The position numbers and the translations under genes were made by a program. Positions 26,615-35,351 of a DNA stretch of 64,000 nucleotides are shown here, one piece after another. Position 1 is the first letter of the stretch. Each line of letters starts with the position of its first letter. A model generated the notes under the pieces. The model had not been told where the DNA came from, ran no database searches, and saw only the letters and a list, made by a program, of their open reading frames with translations. The stretch lies in contig CAVOKQ010000016.1 of the NCBI GenBank assembly GCA_963696545.1, forward strand, positions 143,560 to 207,559, given 5' to 3'. The stretch comes from RPQJ01 sp963696545. Lineage in GTDB: Bacteria > Pseudomonadota > Gammaproteobacteria > Steroidobacterales > Steroidobacteraceae.

Positions 26615-27847
26615 ATGGACGGTCTGACGGGTTCGCCGGCGCTCAAGGTCCAGGTGATGTGCGAGGGTATCCGCTACACGGAGGCCCTGGGTCGCGCGGC
26701 CACGCACTCCATGCCCAACTTCTATCCGTATCGCTTCAAGCCCGGGGAGCCTGATCCCACCGGCAAGGGGCTCGCGACGATTCCGTACCTGATCAACACG
26801 CGCGACGGCACCGAGATCCGCATCCTCGGCAGCGGCGATTCGCCGTGGCACGTCGAGGGCGATCGCGAGCACGGCTATGTGCTGATCGACGATCGCTCGG
26901 GGCAGTCCGTGCCGGTCGAGTTCGAGCCGCTCGACCCGTGGATGACGCACAAGACGTCGGACGGACTGCCTCTCGCGCAGGCAGGGCTGCAGACGCACGG
27001 CGACATGCTCGTGATCAATCTCGCGCCGGGCTGCGAGTACTTCCTGCACAAGCACGAAGGGCACTCGATGCGTTGCGCGTTCTGCGCGTACGGCGCACCC
27101 GACGAACGCACAGCGCATCTCGGCCAGGTGACCGGTCGCGTCGAGATCCCCGAGCGCACGCTCGAGCGCATGGCCGAGGGCCTGCACGCGGTCGTCGCGC
27201 AGACGACGATCCGCCACATTTACCTCGTCGGCGGCTCGCTTACCGACGGCCGCAAGGAAGGCGAGCGCTTCCTGCAGCTCGCACGCTTCCTGAAGCGCGA
27301 GAACCGCTACGGCATCCCGGTGGCGCTCGGCTCCGGCGCGATCCCCGACGACCAGATCGAGCAGTTCCGCCGCGAGGAGCTCGTCGACTTCGCCTGCTTC
27401 AATCTCGAGATGTGGTCGGAGCCGCTGTTCGCAAAGGTGTGCCCGGGCAAGAACCGCTACGTGGGCTACCACCGCTGGATCGAGTCGCTCGAGACGGCCG
27501 TGCGCGTATTCGGTCGCGGCCGCGTGTACTCGGCGATGGTCGCCGGCATCGAGCTCGATCCGGAGCACGGCCTCTCGTGGCAGGACGCCTCGCGCCTCGC
27601 GCTGGACGGGGCGGAAGACCTGAGCCGCCGCGGCATCATTCCGATCTACTCGCTGATGTGGCCGTCGGGCGGCAAGGACCGGCCCGACTACCACGAACGC
27701 ATTCGCGGCTACTTCGAGGCACTGAACCTCGGTTACCAGCAGATCCGCCGGCGGTACGACCTGCACGTGTCGCCGGGCTTCATGTGCCATCGCTGCGCCT
27801 ACATGCAGCTCGAGTGCGACCTCGATCGACAGGAGGCCGCGGCATGA
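26615..27847 (+). CDS. Radical SAM protein with unusual C-X13-C-X2-C cluster motif
   Basis: There are 410 residues from the ATG at 26615, preceded by GAGGGG at 8 bases; a GTG at 26513 and an ATG at 26597 are in frame but less likely. The cluster motif begins at GCEYFLHKHEGHSMRC and continues AFCAYG: three Cys as C-X13-C-X2-C, not the usual C-X3-C-X2-C. A glycine-rich SAM-binding strand IYLVGGSLTDGRKEGERF follows, and the body has the TIM-barrel pattern. The C-terminus has GFMCHRCAYMQLECDLDR (C-X2-C-X6-C), which may hold an auxiliary Fe-S cluster. It is the first gene before the O-methyltransferase (4-base overlap) and the ebo block. The reaction is unknown. Confidence 0.88.
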   Translation: MDGLTGSPALKVQVMCEGIRYTEALGRAATHSMPNFYPYRFKPGEPDPTGKGLATIPYLINTRDGTEIRILGSGDSPWHVEGDREHGYVLIDDRSGQSVPVEFEPLDPWMTHKTSDGLPLAQAGLQTHGDMLVINLAPGCEYFLHKHEGHSMRCAFCAYGAPDERTAHLGQVTGRVEIPERTLERMAEGLHAVVAQTTIRHIYLVGGSLTDGRKEGERFLQLARFLKRENRYGIPVALGSGAIPDDQIEQFRREELVDFACFNLEMWSEPLFAKVCPGKNRYVGYHRWIESLETAVRVFGRGRVYSAMVAGIELDPEHGLSWQDASRLALDGAEDLSRRGIIPIYSLMWPSGGKDRPDYHERIRGYFEALNLGYQQIRRRYDLHVSPGFMCHRCAYMQLECDLDRQEAAA

Positions 27848-28851
27848 ATCGTGCTGCGATGCCCGATCCCGGCCCGATCGTCCGGCTGACCACCGCGTTC
27901 TGGGACAGCCAGGCGCTGCTCACGGCGAGTCGGCTGAATCTCTTCGACCAGCTCGCGAGTGGGCCGAAGTCCCCGGAGCAGGTGGCCAAAGCACTCGGCC
28001 TCAACGCGCGGATGACGGGACTGCTGATGCGGGTGCTCGCCGGGCTCGGCCTGCTCGAGCCTCGCGAAGGCGTATTCGCGAATTCGGCCGCAGCGTCGGC
28101 GTTCCTCGTTTCGGCCAGCCCTGCCTACATGGGCGGCGCGATGCGCTACAGCGACCAGCTCTACACGACGTGGGGTCACCTCGAGGATTCGCTGCGTTCC
28201 GGCAAGCCCGCGCTTCCCGCGGAAAGCTATCTCGGCGATGACGTCGAGCGGACGCGGACGTTCGTACACGCGATGCACGGGCGCGCGATGGGAATTGCGC
28301 GCGTGCTGGTCGAAGTGCTCGACCTCGGCAACCGCCGTCGCATGCTCGACGTGGGCGGCGGACCGGGCACGTATTCGATCCTGCTCACGCAGCGCCATCC
28401 TGGCCTGCGCTCGGAAGTGCTCGAGCTGCCAGGCGTGGCAGCAGTCGCGCGAGAGATCGTGGCCGCTGCGGGCGCAAGCGACCGCGTGTCGCTGCGGGAT
28501 GGCGATTATCACTCCTCCGCATTCGGCAGCAGCCACGACGTGGTGCTGATGTCGGGAATGTTTCACCGCGAGAGCGAGGCGTCGTGTCGCAAGCTGATCG
28601 AGAAGGCACGCGACGCGCTGGTACCGGGCGGCCTGTTGATCGTCAGCGATGTGTTCGCGGACGCAGGCGGCTGCTCTCCTGCGTTCGCCACGCTGTTCGG
28701 GCTCAACATGGCGCTCACCGCGCCCGACGGCACCGTGCATGCGGATGCGGATGTCGCCGGATGGATGAAGGACGCCGGTTTTTCGCGCCTCGACGTTCGC
28801 GCGTTGCCGCCGCCGATGCCGCATCGGGTGGTGACGGGTGTGCTCGGCTGA
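27844..28851 (+). CDS. SAM-dependent O-methyltransferase with dimerisation domain
   Basis: There are 335 residues; the ATGA overlaps the radical SAM stop. The N-terminal winged-helix dimerisation domain (RLTTAFWDSQALLTASRLNLFDQLASGPKSPEQ is its first part) is followed by a class I methyltransferase domain with the SAM motif RRMLDVGGGPGTYSILLTQ near residue 165, and VLMSGMFHRES where the catalytic His would lie. It fits the Methyltransf_2 family that methylates small aromatic or polyketide hydroxyls. Coupling to the radical SAM gene suggests both act on one small molecule. Confidence 0.9.
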   Translation: MNRAAMPDPGPIVRLTTAFWDSQALLTASRLNLFDQLASGPKSPEQVAKALGLNARMTGLLMRVLAGLGLLEPREGVFANSAAASAFLVSASPAYMGGAMRYSDQLYTTWGHLEDSLRSGKPALPAESYLGDDVERTRTFVHAMHGRAMGIARVLVEVLDLGNRRRMLDVGGGPGTYSILLTQRHPGLRSEVLELPGVAAVAREIVAAAGASDRVSLRDGDYHSSAFGSSHDVVLMSGMFHRESEASCRKLIEKARDALVPGGLLIVSDVFADAGGCSPAFATLFGLNMALTAPDGTVHADADVAGWMKDAGFSRLDVRALPPPMPHRVVTGVLG

Positions 28852-29005
28852 GCGCTGATTGCGCTGTCGGGAAACTGGCCAGAGCTGGCGGAACCGCTAC
28901 AGCGTGGGGCCGCACCGCGCAGCCGCCGGGCCGGGTGGCCCCAGCGTAGCGCATTGATTTTCATGATCTTTAGTCCGCTCACGGCCGCAACAGGAGACCA
29001 ATGGC

Positions 29006-29785
29006 ATGAGACTTGCTGCGTTCTCAATGGATCATCCCTGCAGAGCACTGACCAAGGTGCCGTCGTCACGAATCGCATCGGCCTTCGCAATCGTCGTCCT
29101 CCTGTTCGGAGGCGCGTGCCCGGTTGCGCTTGCGCAGTCGCCGCCCGCTACTGGTGTGGCTGCATCGGACCTGATGAAGCCGCTCGGCGGCGAGCGCTAC
29201 CAGATCGGCAAGATCATCGTCGACCGCAAGGCCCGGAGATTCAGTCTGCCGGCACGTGTTCACGTCATCGACAAGCCGCTCGAATACCTGCTGACGACGA
29301 CCGGCGGCATGAAGGAGTACGAGAGCCTGCTCGAGGCGGACGTCTCCGGAACGGAATTCAATCTTGCGTGCATTCTGCTGGGTCTGGAGCGTGACGCCAG
29401 CCTGGAGCCCTACTTCCAGTTCAGTAACAAGCCTGTGCAGGGGCCGCGCGTCGCGCTCGAGATCTTCAAGACCACAGCCGACGGCAAAGTCGCCATCAAG
29501 GCAGCCGAGGCGTTACTCGACTCCGGCGCCAAGGACCTGGAGCAGGTGGTGTGGGTATACGTCGGGTCCCAGAAGCACTGGCAGGACGCCAGGTTCGCCG
29601 CCGACGTCACCGGCACGCTGATCGGCTTCGTGCACGACCCGAACACGATAATCGAGTCGGTCATGGGCCTCGGCATCGGAGCCTACGGATCGGTCAATGG
29701 TAACTCGCAGCTGCTGCCGCCAGTGGGCACCGAGGTCGAGCTGACGATTTCCGTACCCGCCGCCGGCACGGGGACCAACAAGTAA
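29006..29785 (+). CDS. Exported YdjY-domain protein
   Basis: There are 259 residues from the ATG at 29006, with AGGAG upstream. A signal peptide (ASAFAIVVLLFGGACPVALAQ) is followed by a YdjY-like domain: GERYQIGKIIVDRKARRFSLPARVH, then GGMKEYESLLEADVSGTEFNLACILLGL. YdjY-type domains occur in exported proteins of unknown function, often near redox genes. It lies 155 bases after the methyltransferase and 44 bases before the TonB-dependent receptor. Confidence 0.75.
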   Translation: MRLAAFSMDHPCRALTKVPSSRIASAFAIVVLLFGGACPVALAQSPPATGVAASDLMKPLGGERYQIGKIIVDRKARRFSLPARVHVIDKPLEYLLTTTGGMKEYESLLEADVSGTEFNLACILLGLERDASLEPYFQFSNKPVQGPRVALEIFKTTADGKVAIKAAEALLDSGAKDLEQVVWVYVGSQKHWQDARFAADVTGTLIGFVHDPNTIIESVMGLGIGAYGSVNGNSQLLPPVGTEVELTISVPAAGTGTNK

Positions 29786-29828
29786 TCGATGTCGGACCGC
29801 GTCCGTGCGCTGCTGAAGATCAACAACA

Positions 29829-31991
29829 ATGAAGGCCTCGCAACCAGAGCAAACGCACACTGGCAATATGAGCAAGGTCTGGACCTTGTTCGTGCTGCTC
29901 GCTGGCGCGCCTGCCGTTGTGTTCGCGGCTGCTGCCAGCCCGCCGCCGGTCAACCCGGACGTCGACGAGCTCGAGCAGGTCGTCGTGACTGCAACGCGAT
30001 TGCCGATCCGCGCCTTCGACGTGCCGGCGATGGCGTACGCGGAGTCGATCGCCGACGTACAGCGGCTCTACCAGTCCCGCACGCTGCCCGAGGCGCTCAG
30101 CGAAATTCCCGGCGTGCTCGTGCAGAAGACCGCGAACGGACAGGGCTCGCCCTTCATCCGCGGCTTCACCGGCTTCCGCAACGTGCTGCTGGTCGACGGC
30201 ATCCGGCTCAACAATTCCGTGTTCCGCGACGGCCCGAACCAGTACTGGAACACGATCGACACCTACTCGATCAACCGCATCGAGGTGCTGAAGGGCCCTG
30301 CGTCGGTGCTATACGGCAGTGACGCCATCGGCGGCGCCGTGAACGTGCTGTCCGCCATTCCTGACTCGACGAAACAGGGCTTTTCGCCGCGAGTCGCGTA
30401 TCGCTACTCGGACGCGGAGTCGTCAGACACGGTCCGCGGCGACCTGACGTACGTGGACGCGAAGCTGCGCGCCACCGGCGGCTATACCTACAAGACCTAC
30501 GGTGACGTCGAGGCCGGTGGTTCGACGGGTGTGCAGCCGAAGACGGGTTACGACGAGCAGGACGCGAACGCGCGCGTCGAGTACGACCTCACCGACACGA
30601 GCACGCTGCTGCTCGGCTACCAGTACGTCAACCAGGACGACGCGTGGCGTTCGCACCGGACGATCTACGGCATTTCTTGGAACGGCACGACGGTCGGGAC
30701 CGATCGTGAGCTCAAGTTCGACCAGCAGCGTCAGCTCGGCTACCTGCAGCTGCGCAAGCAGGACCTGGGCGCGCTCGCCGACACGATGATCGCGAGTGCA
30801 TCGTACCAGTCGCAAAGCGAGGACCAGTACCGCGTACGCTCGAACCTGCGCTATGACGAGCTCGGCTTCGACGTCTACACGACGGGGCTCTGGGTGCAGT
30901 TCGACAAGCAGTGGGGCCGCACGCGCTTCATGTATGGAGTCGATTACTACAGCGACGACGTATCGAGCTACAACGTCGAATACAACGCCAACGGGTCGAT
31001 CCGCCGCGTGCACTCGCAGGGACCGGTCGCGGACGACGCTACGTACGATCTCACCGGCGCGTTCGTGCAGGCCATGGTGCAGGTCGTGCCGCAACTCGAG
31101 GCCACGCTGGCAGGCCGCTACACGTGGGCATCTGTTGACGCCAACAAGGTCGAGGACCCCGTTACGTTTGCAACGTATTCGATCTCGGACAACTGGACGA
31201 ATTTTTCCGGAAGTTTCCGGCTGAGCTTCCTGCCCGTCGCCGACGGCCCGTGGAACCTCTATGCCGGTATCTCGCAGGCATTCCGCGCGCCGAACCTGTC
31301 CGACCTGACGCGCCTCGACACCGCCCGTTCCGGCGAGCTCGAAACTCCGAGTCCGGGCCTGAAGCCCGAGACCTACGTATCGTGGGAGGCAGGATTCAAG
31401 TTCCAGGGCGATCGACTGGGCCTGCAGGCCGCATATTTCAACACCGACGGAACCGACGTGATCATTCGCACGCCGACAGGCCAGACGATTGCCGGCCAGC
31501 GCGAGGTCACGAAGACCAATGCCGCGGACTCGAGCGTCAACGGCGTGGAGTGGCAACTCTCGTACCTCACGATGGACCGGCTCACCCTGTACACCGACGG
31601 CATGTGGATCGACGGCTGGCAGGAGTCGTTCCAGGTCGCGACCTCGACCGAGACCGCCAAGGAACCCATCGACCTGCTGATGCCGACGACCTGGCACCTG
31701 GGCGCGCGCCTGGCCCTTGCCGATCCGAGGTTGCAGCTGGACCTGATGGTCGAGCACGCGAGCGAGCAGGACCAGCTGTCGTCGCGCGACATCGCAGACA
31801 CGCAGCGCATTCCGCCGGGCGGCACGCCCGCTTATACGACTCTGAACCTGCGGTCGGACTGGAGAGTGAGTAACGGTGTGACGCTGTCGTTGGCGCTCGA
31901 CAACATCACCGACGAAGATTATCGAATCCACGGTTCCGGCGTGAACGAGCCGGGACGCAACCTCGTCGCATCGGTAAACATCGTGCTGTGA
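29829..31991 (+). CDS. TonB-dependent outer-membrane receptor
   Basis: There are 720 residues, or 707 from a second ATG at 29868. A signal peptide (WTLFVLLAGAPAVVFAAAA) is followed by the TonB-box/plug start ELEQVVVTATRLP, plug motifs SPFIRGFTGFRNVLLVDGIR and NRIEVLKGPASVLYGSDAIGGAVNV, then a 22-strand barrel ending RNLVASVNIVL. It is a standard-length receptor for uptake of a chelate, cofactor or other small molecule. It sits inside the ebo run, 3 bases before the isomerase-like gene, so its cargo may be linked to the ebo product. Confidence 0.93.
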   Translation: MKASQPEQTHTGNMSKVWTLFVLLAGAPAVVFAAAASPPPVNPDVDELEQVVVTATRLPIRAFDVPAMAYAESIADVQRLYQSRTLPEALSEIPGVLVQKTANGQGSPFIRGFTGFRNVLLVDGIRLNNSVFRDGPNQYWNTIDTYSINRIEVLKGPASVLYGSDAIGGAVNVLSAIPDSTKQGFSPRVAYRYSDAESSDTVRGDLTYVDAKLRATGGYTYKTYGDVEAGGSTGVQPKTGYDEQDANARVEYDLTDTSTLLLGYQYVNQDDAWRSHRTIYGISWNGTTVGTDRELKFDQQRQLGYLQLRKQDLGALADTMIASASYQSQSEDQYRVRSNLRYDELGFDVYTTGLWVQFDKQWGRTRFMYGVDYYSDDVSSYNVEYNANGSIRRVHSQGPVADDATYDLTGAFVQAMVQVVPQLEATLAGRYTWASVDANKVEDPVTFATYSISDNWTNFSGSFRLSFLPVADGPWNLYAGISQAFRAPNLSDLTRLDTARSGELETPSPGLKPETYVSWEAGFKFQGDRLGLQAAYFNTDGTDVIIRTPTGQTIAGQREVTKTNAADSSVNGVEWQLSYLTMDRLTLYTDGMWIDGWQESFQVATSTETAKEPIDLLMPTTWHLGARLALADPRLQLDLMVEHASEQDQLSSRDIADTQRIPPGGTPAYTTLNLRSDWRVSNGVTLSLALDNITDEDYRIHGSGVNEPGRNLVASVNIVL

Positions 31992-31994
31992 CCC

Positions 31995-33065
31995 ATGGAT
32001 GACGCGACACGGGATCCGACGTCGAAGCTGAGGCACATCGAGGCGTGTCTCACGCGATCCGTCGAATACGTGCGCACCGCGGGCTTCGAAGCGTACGAGT
32101 TCCAGAATGAAGCGCTGCCCGAGCTGGCACTCGCCAGCCTGGACCTGTCCTACGAGCTAGCCGGCCGTTCGCTGCGCGCGCCGTTGATGATTGCCCCGAT
32201 GACGGGTGGCACCGAACGGGGCCGCGCGATCAACCGGCGCCTCGCCGCTGCTGCGGAATGCCACGGACTCGCGCTCGGCGTCGGTAGCCAGCGCATTGCA
32301 CTCGAGGATCCGTCGCTGGCTGCATGGTTCGAGGTTCGCGACGTCGCGCCGCGCGTGCCGCTGTTCGCCAACCTGGGAGCCGCGCAGCTGGCGCGGGGCT
32401 ATGGTCCCGACGAAGCGCGACGGGCGGTCGCGATGATCCGCGCCGACGCACTGTTCGTGCACCTGAATCCGATGCAGGAGGTACTGCAGGGTACGGCGTG
32501 TGACTTCCGGGGCGTCGCGGCCCGGCTCGAGAAGATCTGCCGCGACCTCGCGCATGATGGCATCCCCGTGTTCGCACGGGAGGTCTGCTTCGGCATGACG
32601 GAGCAGACCGCGCGACGACTGGTCGAGTGCGGCGTGAGCGGCATCGATTGTTCGGGCGCGGGCGGTACGTCGTGGGCGAAGGTCGAGGCGCATTGCGCGA
32701 CTACGGCGCGCGAACGTGAACGCGCGCTGCGCTTCGGCGAGTGGGGCATCGCGACGTGCGAGTCGATCCAGAACGTGCGGCGCGCGGCACCATCGCTCCC
32801 GTTGATCGCGTCCGGCGGCGTGCGCAGCGGCTCAGACATCGCAAAGGCCATCGCGCTCGGCGCGGATCTGGCCGCGCTGGCGCGACCGTTCCTGCTGAAG
32901 GCAGATGAGGGCGAGGAAGCGCTGCACCTGTTCATCGAGGAGCTGCTTGCCGACCTGCGCACGTGCATGTTCGCGACAGGATCCGGGACCGTGTCGGCGC
33001 TGCGCGGCAAGTTGCGGCCGGCGTCGCAGCCGGCCAGGGCGCAACGTGCGGGGCGTGACTCATGA
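31995..33065 (+). CDS. fni: Type 2 isopentenyl-diphosphate isomerase-like FMN protein
   Basis: There are 356 residues of the FMN TIM-barrel IDI-2 family. Visible are APMTGGTERG, LGVGSQRIAL, HLNPMQEVLQ (the conserved His-Asn-Gln site), GIDCSGAGGTSWAKVE, and IASGGVRSGSDIAKAIALGAD. The usual lysine of the V-K-E-x-G-x-G stretch is arginine here (FAREVCFGMT), so isomerase activity is not certain. IDI-2 interconverts IPP and DMAPP. IPP-isomerase genes are seen with ebo clusters elsewhere, and a UbiA-type prenyltransferase lies downstream. It overlaps eboF by 4 bases. Confidence 0.85.
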   Translation: MDDATRDPTSKLRHIEACLTRSVEYVRTAGFEAYEFQNEALPELALASLDLSYELAGRSLRAPLMIAPMTGGTERGRAINRRLAAAAECHGLALGVGSQRIALEDPSLAAWFEVRDVAPRVPLFANLGAAQLARGYGPDEARRAVAMIRADALFVHLNPMQEVLQGTACDFRGVAARLEKICRDLAHDGIPVFAREVCFGMTEQTARRLVECGVSGIDCSGAGGTSWAKVEAHCATTARERERALRFGEWGIATCESIQNVRRAAPSLPLIASGGVRSGSDIAKAIALGADLAALARPFLLKADEGEEALHLFIEELLADLRTCMFATGSGTVSALRGKLRPASQPARAQRAGRDS

Positions 33066-34471
33066 GACGGACGCTGGTCCTCGACGTGGTCGGCATGACG
33101 CCTGCGTTGCTCGTGCATGCGCCGAACCTCCGCGCGCTCGCTGAGCGCGGCGGCGTGCGCCCGCTGACCACCGTCGTTCCGGCCGTGACGACCACCGTGC
33201 AGTCCACGTTCGTCACCGGCGAGTTACCGCGCGGACACGGGGCCGTCGCGAACGGGTGGTATTTCCGCGACCTGGCCGAGATCTGGCTGTGGCGCCAGAG
33301 CAATCACCTGGTCGGCGGCGAGAAGGTGTGGGAGGCCGCGAAGCGGCGTGATCCGTCGTTCACCTGCGCGAAGCTCTTCTGGTGGTACAACATGTATGCG
33401 ACGGCCGACTGGTCGGTGACGCCGCGTCCGATGTACCCGGCCGACGGCCGCAAGCTTCCCGACATCTACACGCACCCAGCAGGGCTCCGCGACGAACTGC
33501 AGCGCGACCTCGGCCAGTTTCCGCTGTTCAAGTTCTGGGGACCGGCCGCCGACATCGATTGCTCGCGCTGGATCGGCAAGTGTGCGCTGCGTGTGTTCGA
33601 GCGGGAGAAGCCGACGCTCACGCTCGTGTATCTGCCGCACCTGGATTACAACCTGCAGCGTCTCGGCCCGGCCGATCCGCAGATCGCGCGCGACGTCGGC
33701 CAGGTGGACGAGATCTGCGGCGAGCTGATCGATGCCGCACGTGGTGCAGATGCCGAGGTCGTCGTGCTCTCCGAATACGGCATCACGGCCGTCTCGAATC
33801 CCGTCCACATCAACCGGGCGCTGCGGCAGGCCGGATGGCTGCGCGTGCGGGACGAGGTTGGACGCGAGCAGTTCGACGCCGGCGCGTCTGAGGCCTTTGC
33901 CGTCGCGGATCACCAGCTCGCTCACGTCTACGTCGCGCGGCCGGAACTCGTGCCCGAGGTCGCCAAGCTGCTGCGCGGACTTCCCGGGGTCGAGCGTGTG
34001 CTCGACGAAGCGGGCAAGCGCGAGCTCGGACTCGATCATCCCCGGTCCGGGGAACTGGTCGCGATAGCTCGTGCGGACAGTTGGTTCACCTACTATCACT
34101 TCCTGGACGACGCGCGCGCCCCCGACTATGCGCGCACGGTCGACATTCACCGCAAGCCGGGCTACGACCCGGTCGAGCTGTTCATCGATCCGGAACTGCG
34201 TCTCGCCAGGCTGCGGATCGCCGCGAGGCTCGCAAAGAAGATGCTCGGCATGCGTTACCTGATGGACGTGATCTCGCTGGACGCCACGCTGGTGAAGGGC
34301 TCGCATGGTCGGCCGACGGACCGGCTGGAAGACGGGCCGCTGTTCATCACGTCTCGACCGGATCTGCTGCGGGAGGGACCGGTGGCCGCAACGGACGTGA
34401 AGCGGCTGATGCTCGACCACGTGTTCGGCGCATCCGCATTGCCGACCGAGGTCGGGAGGAGACTCGCATGA
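33062..34471 (+). CDS. eboF: EboF-like alkaline-phosphatase/nucleotide-pyrophosphatase family protein
   Basis: There are 469 residues. The fold starts VLDVVGMTPALLVHAPNLRAL, with the Thr-rich nucleophile region VPAVTTTVQSTFVTGELP and HGAVANGWYFRD. Later motifs are VYLPHLDYNLQRLGP, VVLSEYGITAVSNPVH and AVADHQLAHVYVAR. In typical family members the SEYG position reads SDHG, two metal ligands, so metal binding may differ here. The start and stop overlap fni and eboA by 4 bases. The symbol rests on family plus context; ebo phosphodiesterases belong to this family. Confidence 0.82.
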   Translation: MRRTLVLDVVGMTPALLVHAPNLRALAERGGVRPLTTVVPAVTTTVQSTFVTGELPRGHGAVANGWYFRDLAEIWLWRQSNHLVGGEKVWEAAKRRDPSFTCAKLFWWYNMYATADWSVTPRPMYPADGRKLPDIYTHPAGLRDELQRDLGQFPLFKFWGPAADIDCSRWIGKCALRVFEREKPTLTLVYLPHLDYNLQRLGPADPQIARDVGQVDEICGELIDAARGADAEVVVLSEYGITAVSNPVHINRALRQAGWLRVRDEVGREQFDAGASEAFAVADHQLAHVYVARPELVPEVAKLLRGLPGVERVLDEAGKRELGLDHPRSGELVAIARADSWFTYYHFLDDARAPDYARTVDIHRKPGYDPVELFIDPELRLARLRIAARLAKKMLGMRYLMDVISLDATLVKGSHGRPTDRLEDGPLFITSRPDLLREGPVAATDVKRLMLDHVFGASALPTEVGRRLA

Positions 34472-35331
34472 CCCCCGTGGATCTGCTCGGTCGTTGGCTC
34501 GGGGCGAGACTGCCCGCCGATGCCGAGGCGTGGCTCGAAGCCGGCGCGACGCGGCTGCGTGCCGGCGCTGCGGACCGTGACCTGTTCCTGATGACAAGTG
34601 TCGTGACGAGAAAGCTCGGCAGCGCGCCGATCGCGCTCAGCGGGGCCGAACTGAAGGCCGCATCCGAAAGCCGCCCCGGCTGGGATCCAAGCGAATGGAC
34701 TGTGGACCAGGCCGCGCGCGTCTACCTGCTGCTGGCGAGCTCGCCAGACGGTACAGAGTTGAGCCGGCGCCTGGACAGGCTTTGCAGTGCGGCCGACATT
34801 GGCGAGCTCGTGGCCTTCTATCGCGGACTGCCGTTGTACCCGGACCCGCCGCGTCATGCGCTGCGCGCCGCTGAAGGCGTGCGCTCGAACATGCGCACGG
34901 TGTTCGAGGCGGTGGCCCATCGCAGTCCTTACGCCGCGGAGCAATTCGCCGAGCCGGCGTGGAACCAGATGGTGCTGAAGGCGCTGTTCGTCGGCAGCCG
35001 GCTCGACCTGGTCGTGGGCCTGGACAGTCGCCGCAATCCTGCACTGGCGCGCATGCTCTGCGACTACGCGCACGAGCGCTGGGCCGCGTCGCGCGTCGTC
35101 AGCCCCGAGTTGTGGCGCTGCGTCGGTCCGTTCGCCGCGGGCAACGTGCTCGACGACTTTCGTCGCCTGCTGTCCCGGGGCACTGGCGTGGAGCGGCAAG
35201 CAGCCGCGCTCGCGCTTCAAGAATCGCCGGACGCCGCTGCAAGGAAGCTCCTGGACACCGAGCGCGAGCTCGCTGCGGCGGCCCGCAACGGAACACTTCG
35301 CTGGGAAACGTTGGCCGCAGGGGCGGCCTGA
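34468..35331 (+). CDS. eboA: EboA-domain protein
   Basis: There are 287 residues, mostly helical, with no catalytic motif. GGGAGGA lies 5 bases before the ATG. Stretches such as SMRTVFEAVAHRSPYAAEQF-type sequence (here NMRTVFEAVAHRSPYA) and WNQMVLKALFVGSRLD resemble the EboA domain found only in ebo clusters; the C-terminal half is HEAT-like. EboA is of unknown function, predicted cytoplasmic, and acts with EboB-F. Its position between eboF and eboB supports the call. Confidence 0.82.
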   Translation: MTPVDLLGRWLGARLPADAEAWLEAGATRLRAGAADRDLFLMTSVVTRKLGSAPIALSGAELKAASESRPGWDPSEWTVDQAARVYLLLASSPDGTELSRRLDRLCSAADIGELVAFYRGLPLYPDPPRHALRAAEGVRSNMRTVFEAVAHRSPYAAEQFAEPAWNQMVLKALFVGSRLDLVVGLDSRRNPALARMLCDYAHERWAASRVVSPELWRCVGPFAAGNVLDDFRRLLSRGTGVERQAAALALQESPDAAARKLLDTERELAAAARNGTLRWETLAAGAA

Positions 35332-35351
35332 GACTGGATTGGGAGACGCCG

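Noticed and set aside
25892..27790. A 632-residue open frame opposite the radical SAM gene
   Set aside because: Antisense to a clearly recognisable enzyme and crosses the DedA gene; composition is that of a shadow frame.
30423..32036. A 537-residue open frame opposite the TonB receptor
   Set aside because: Antisense shadow; the plus-strand receptor has all family motifs.
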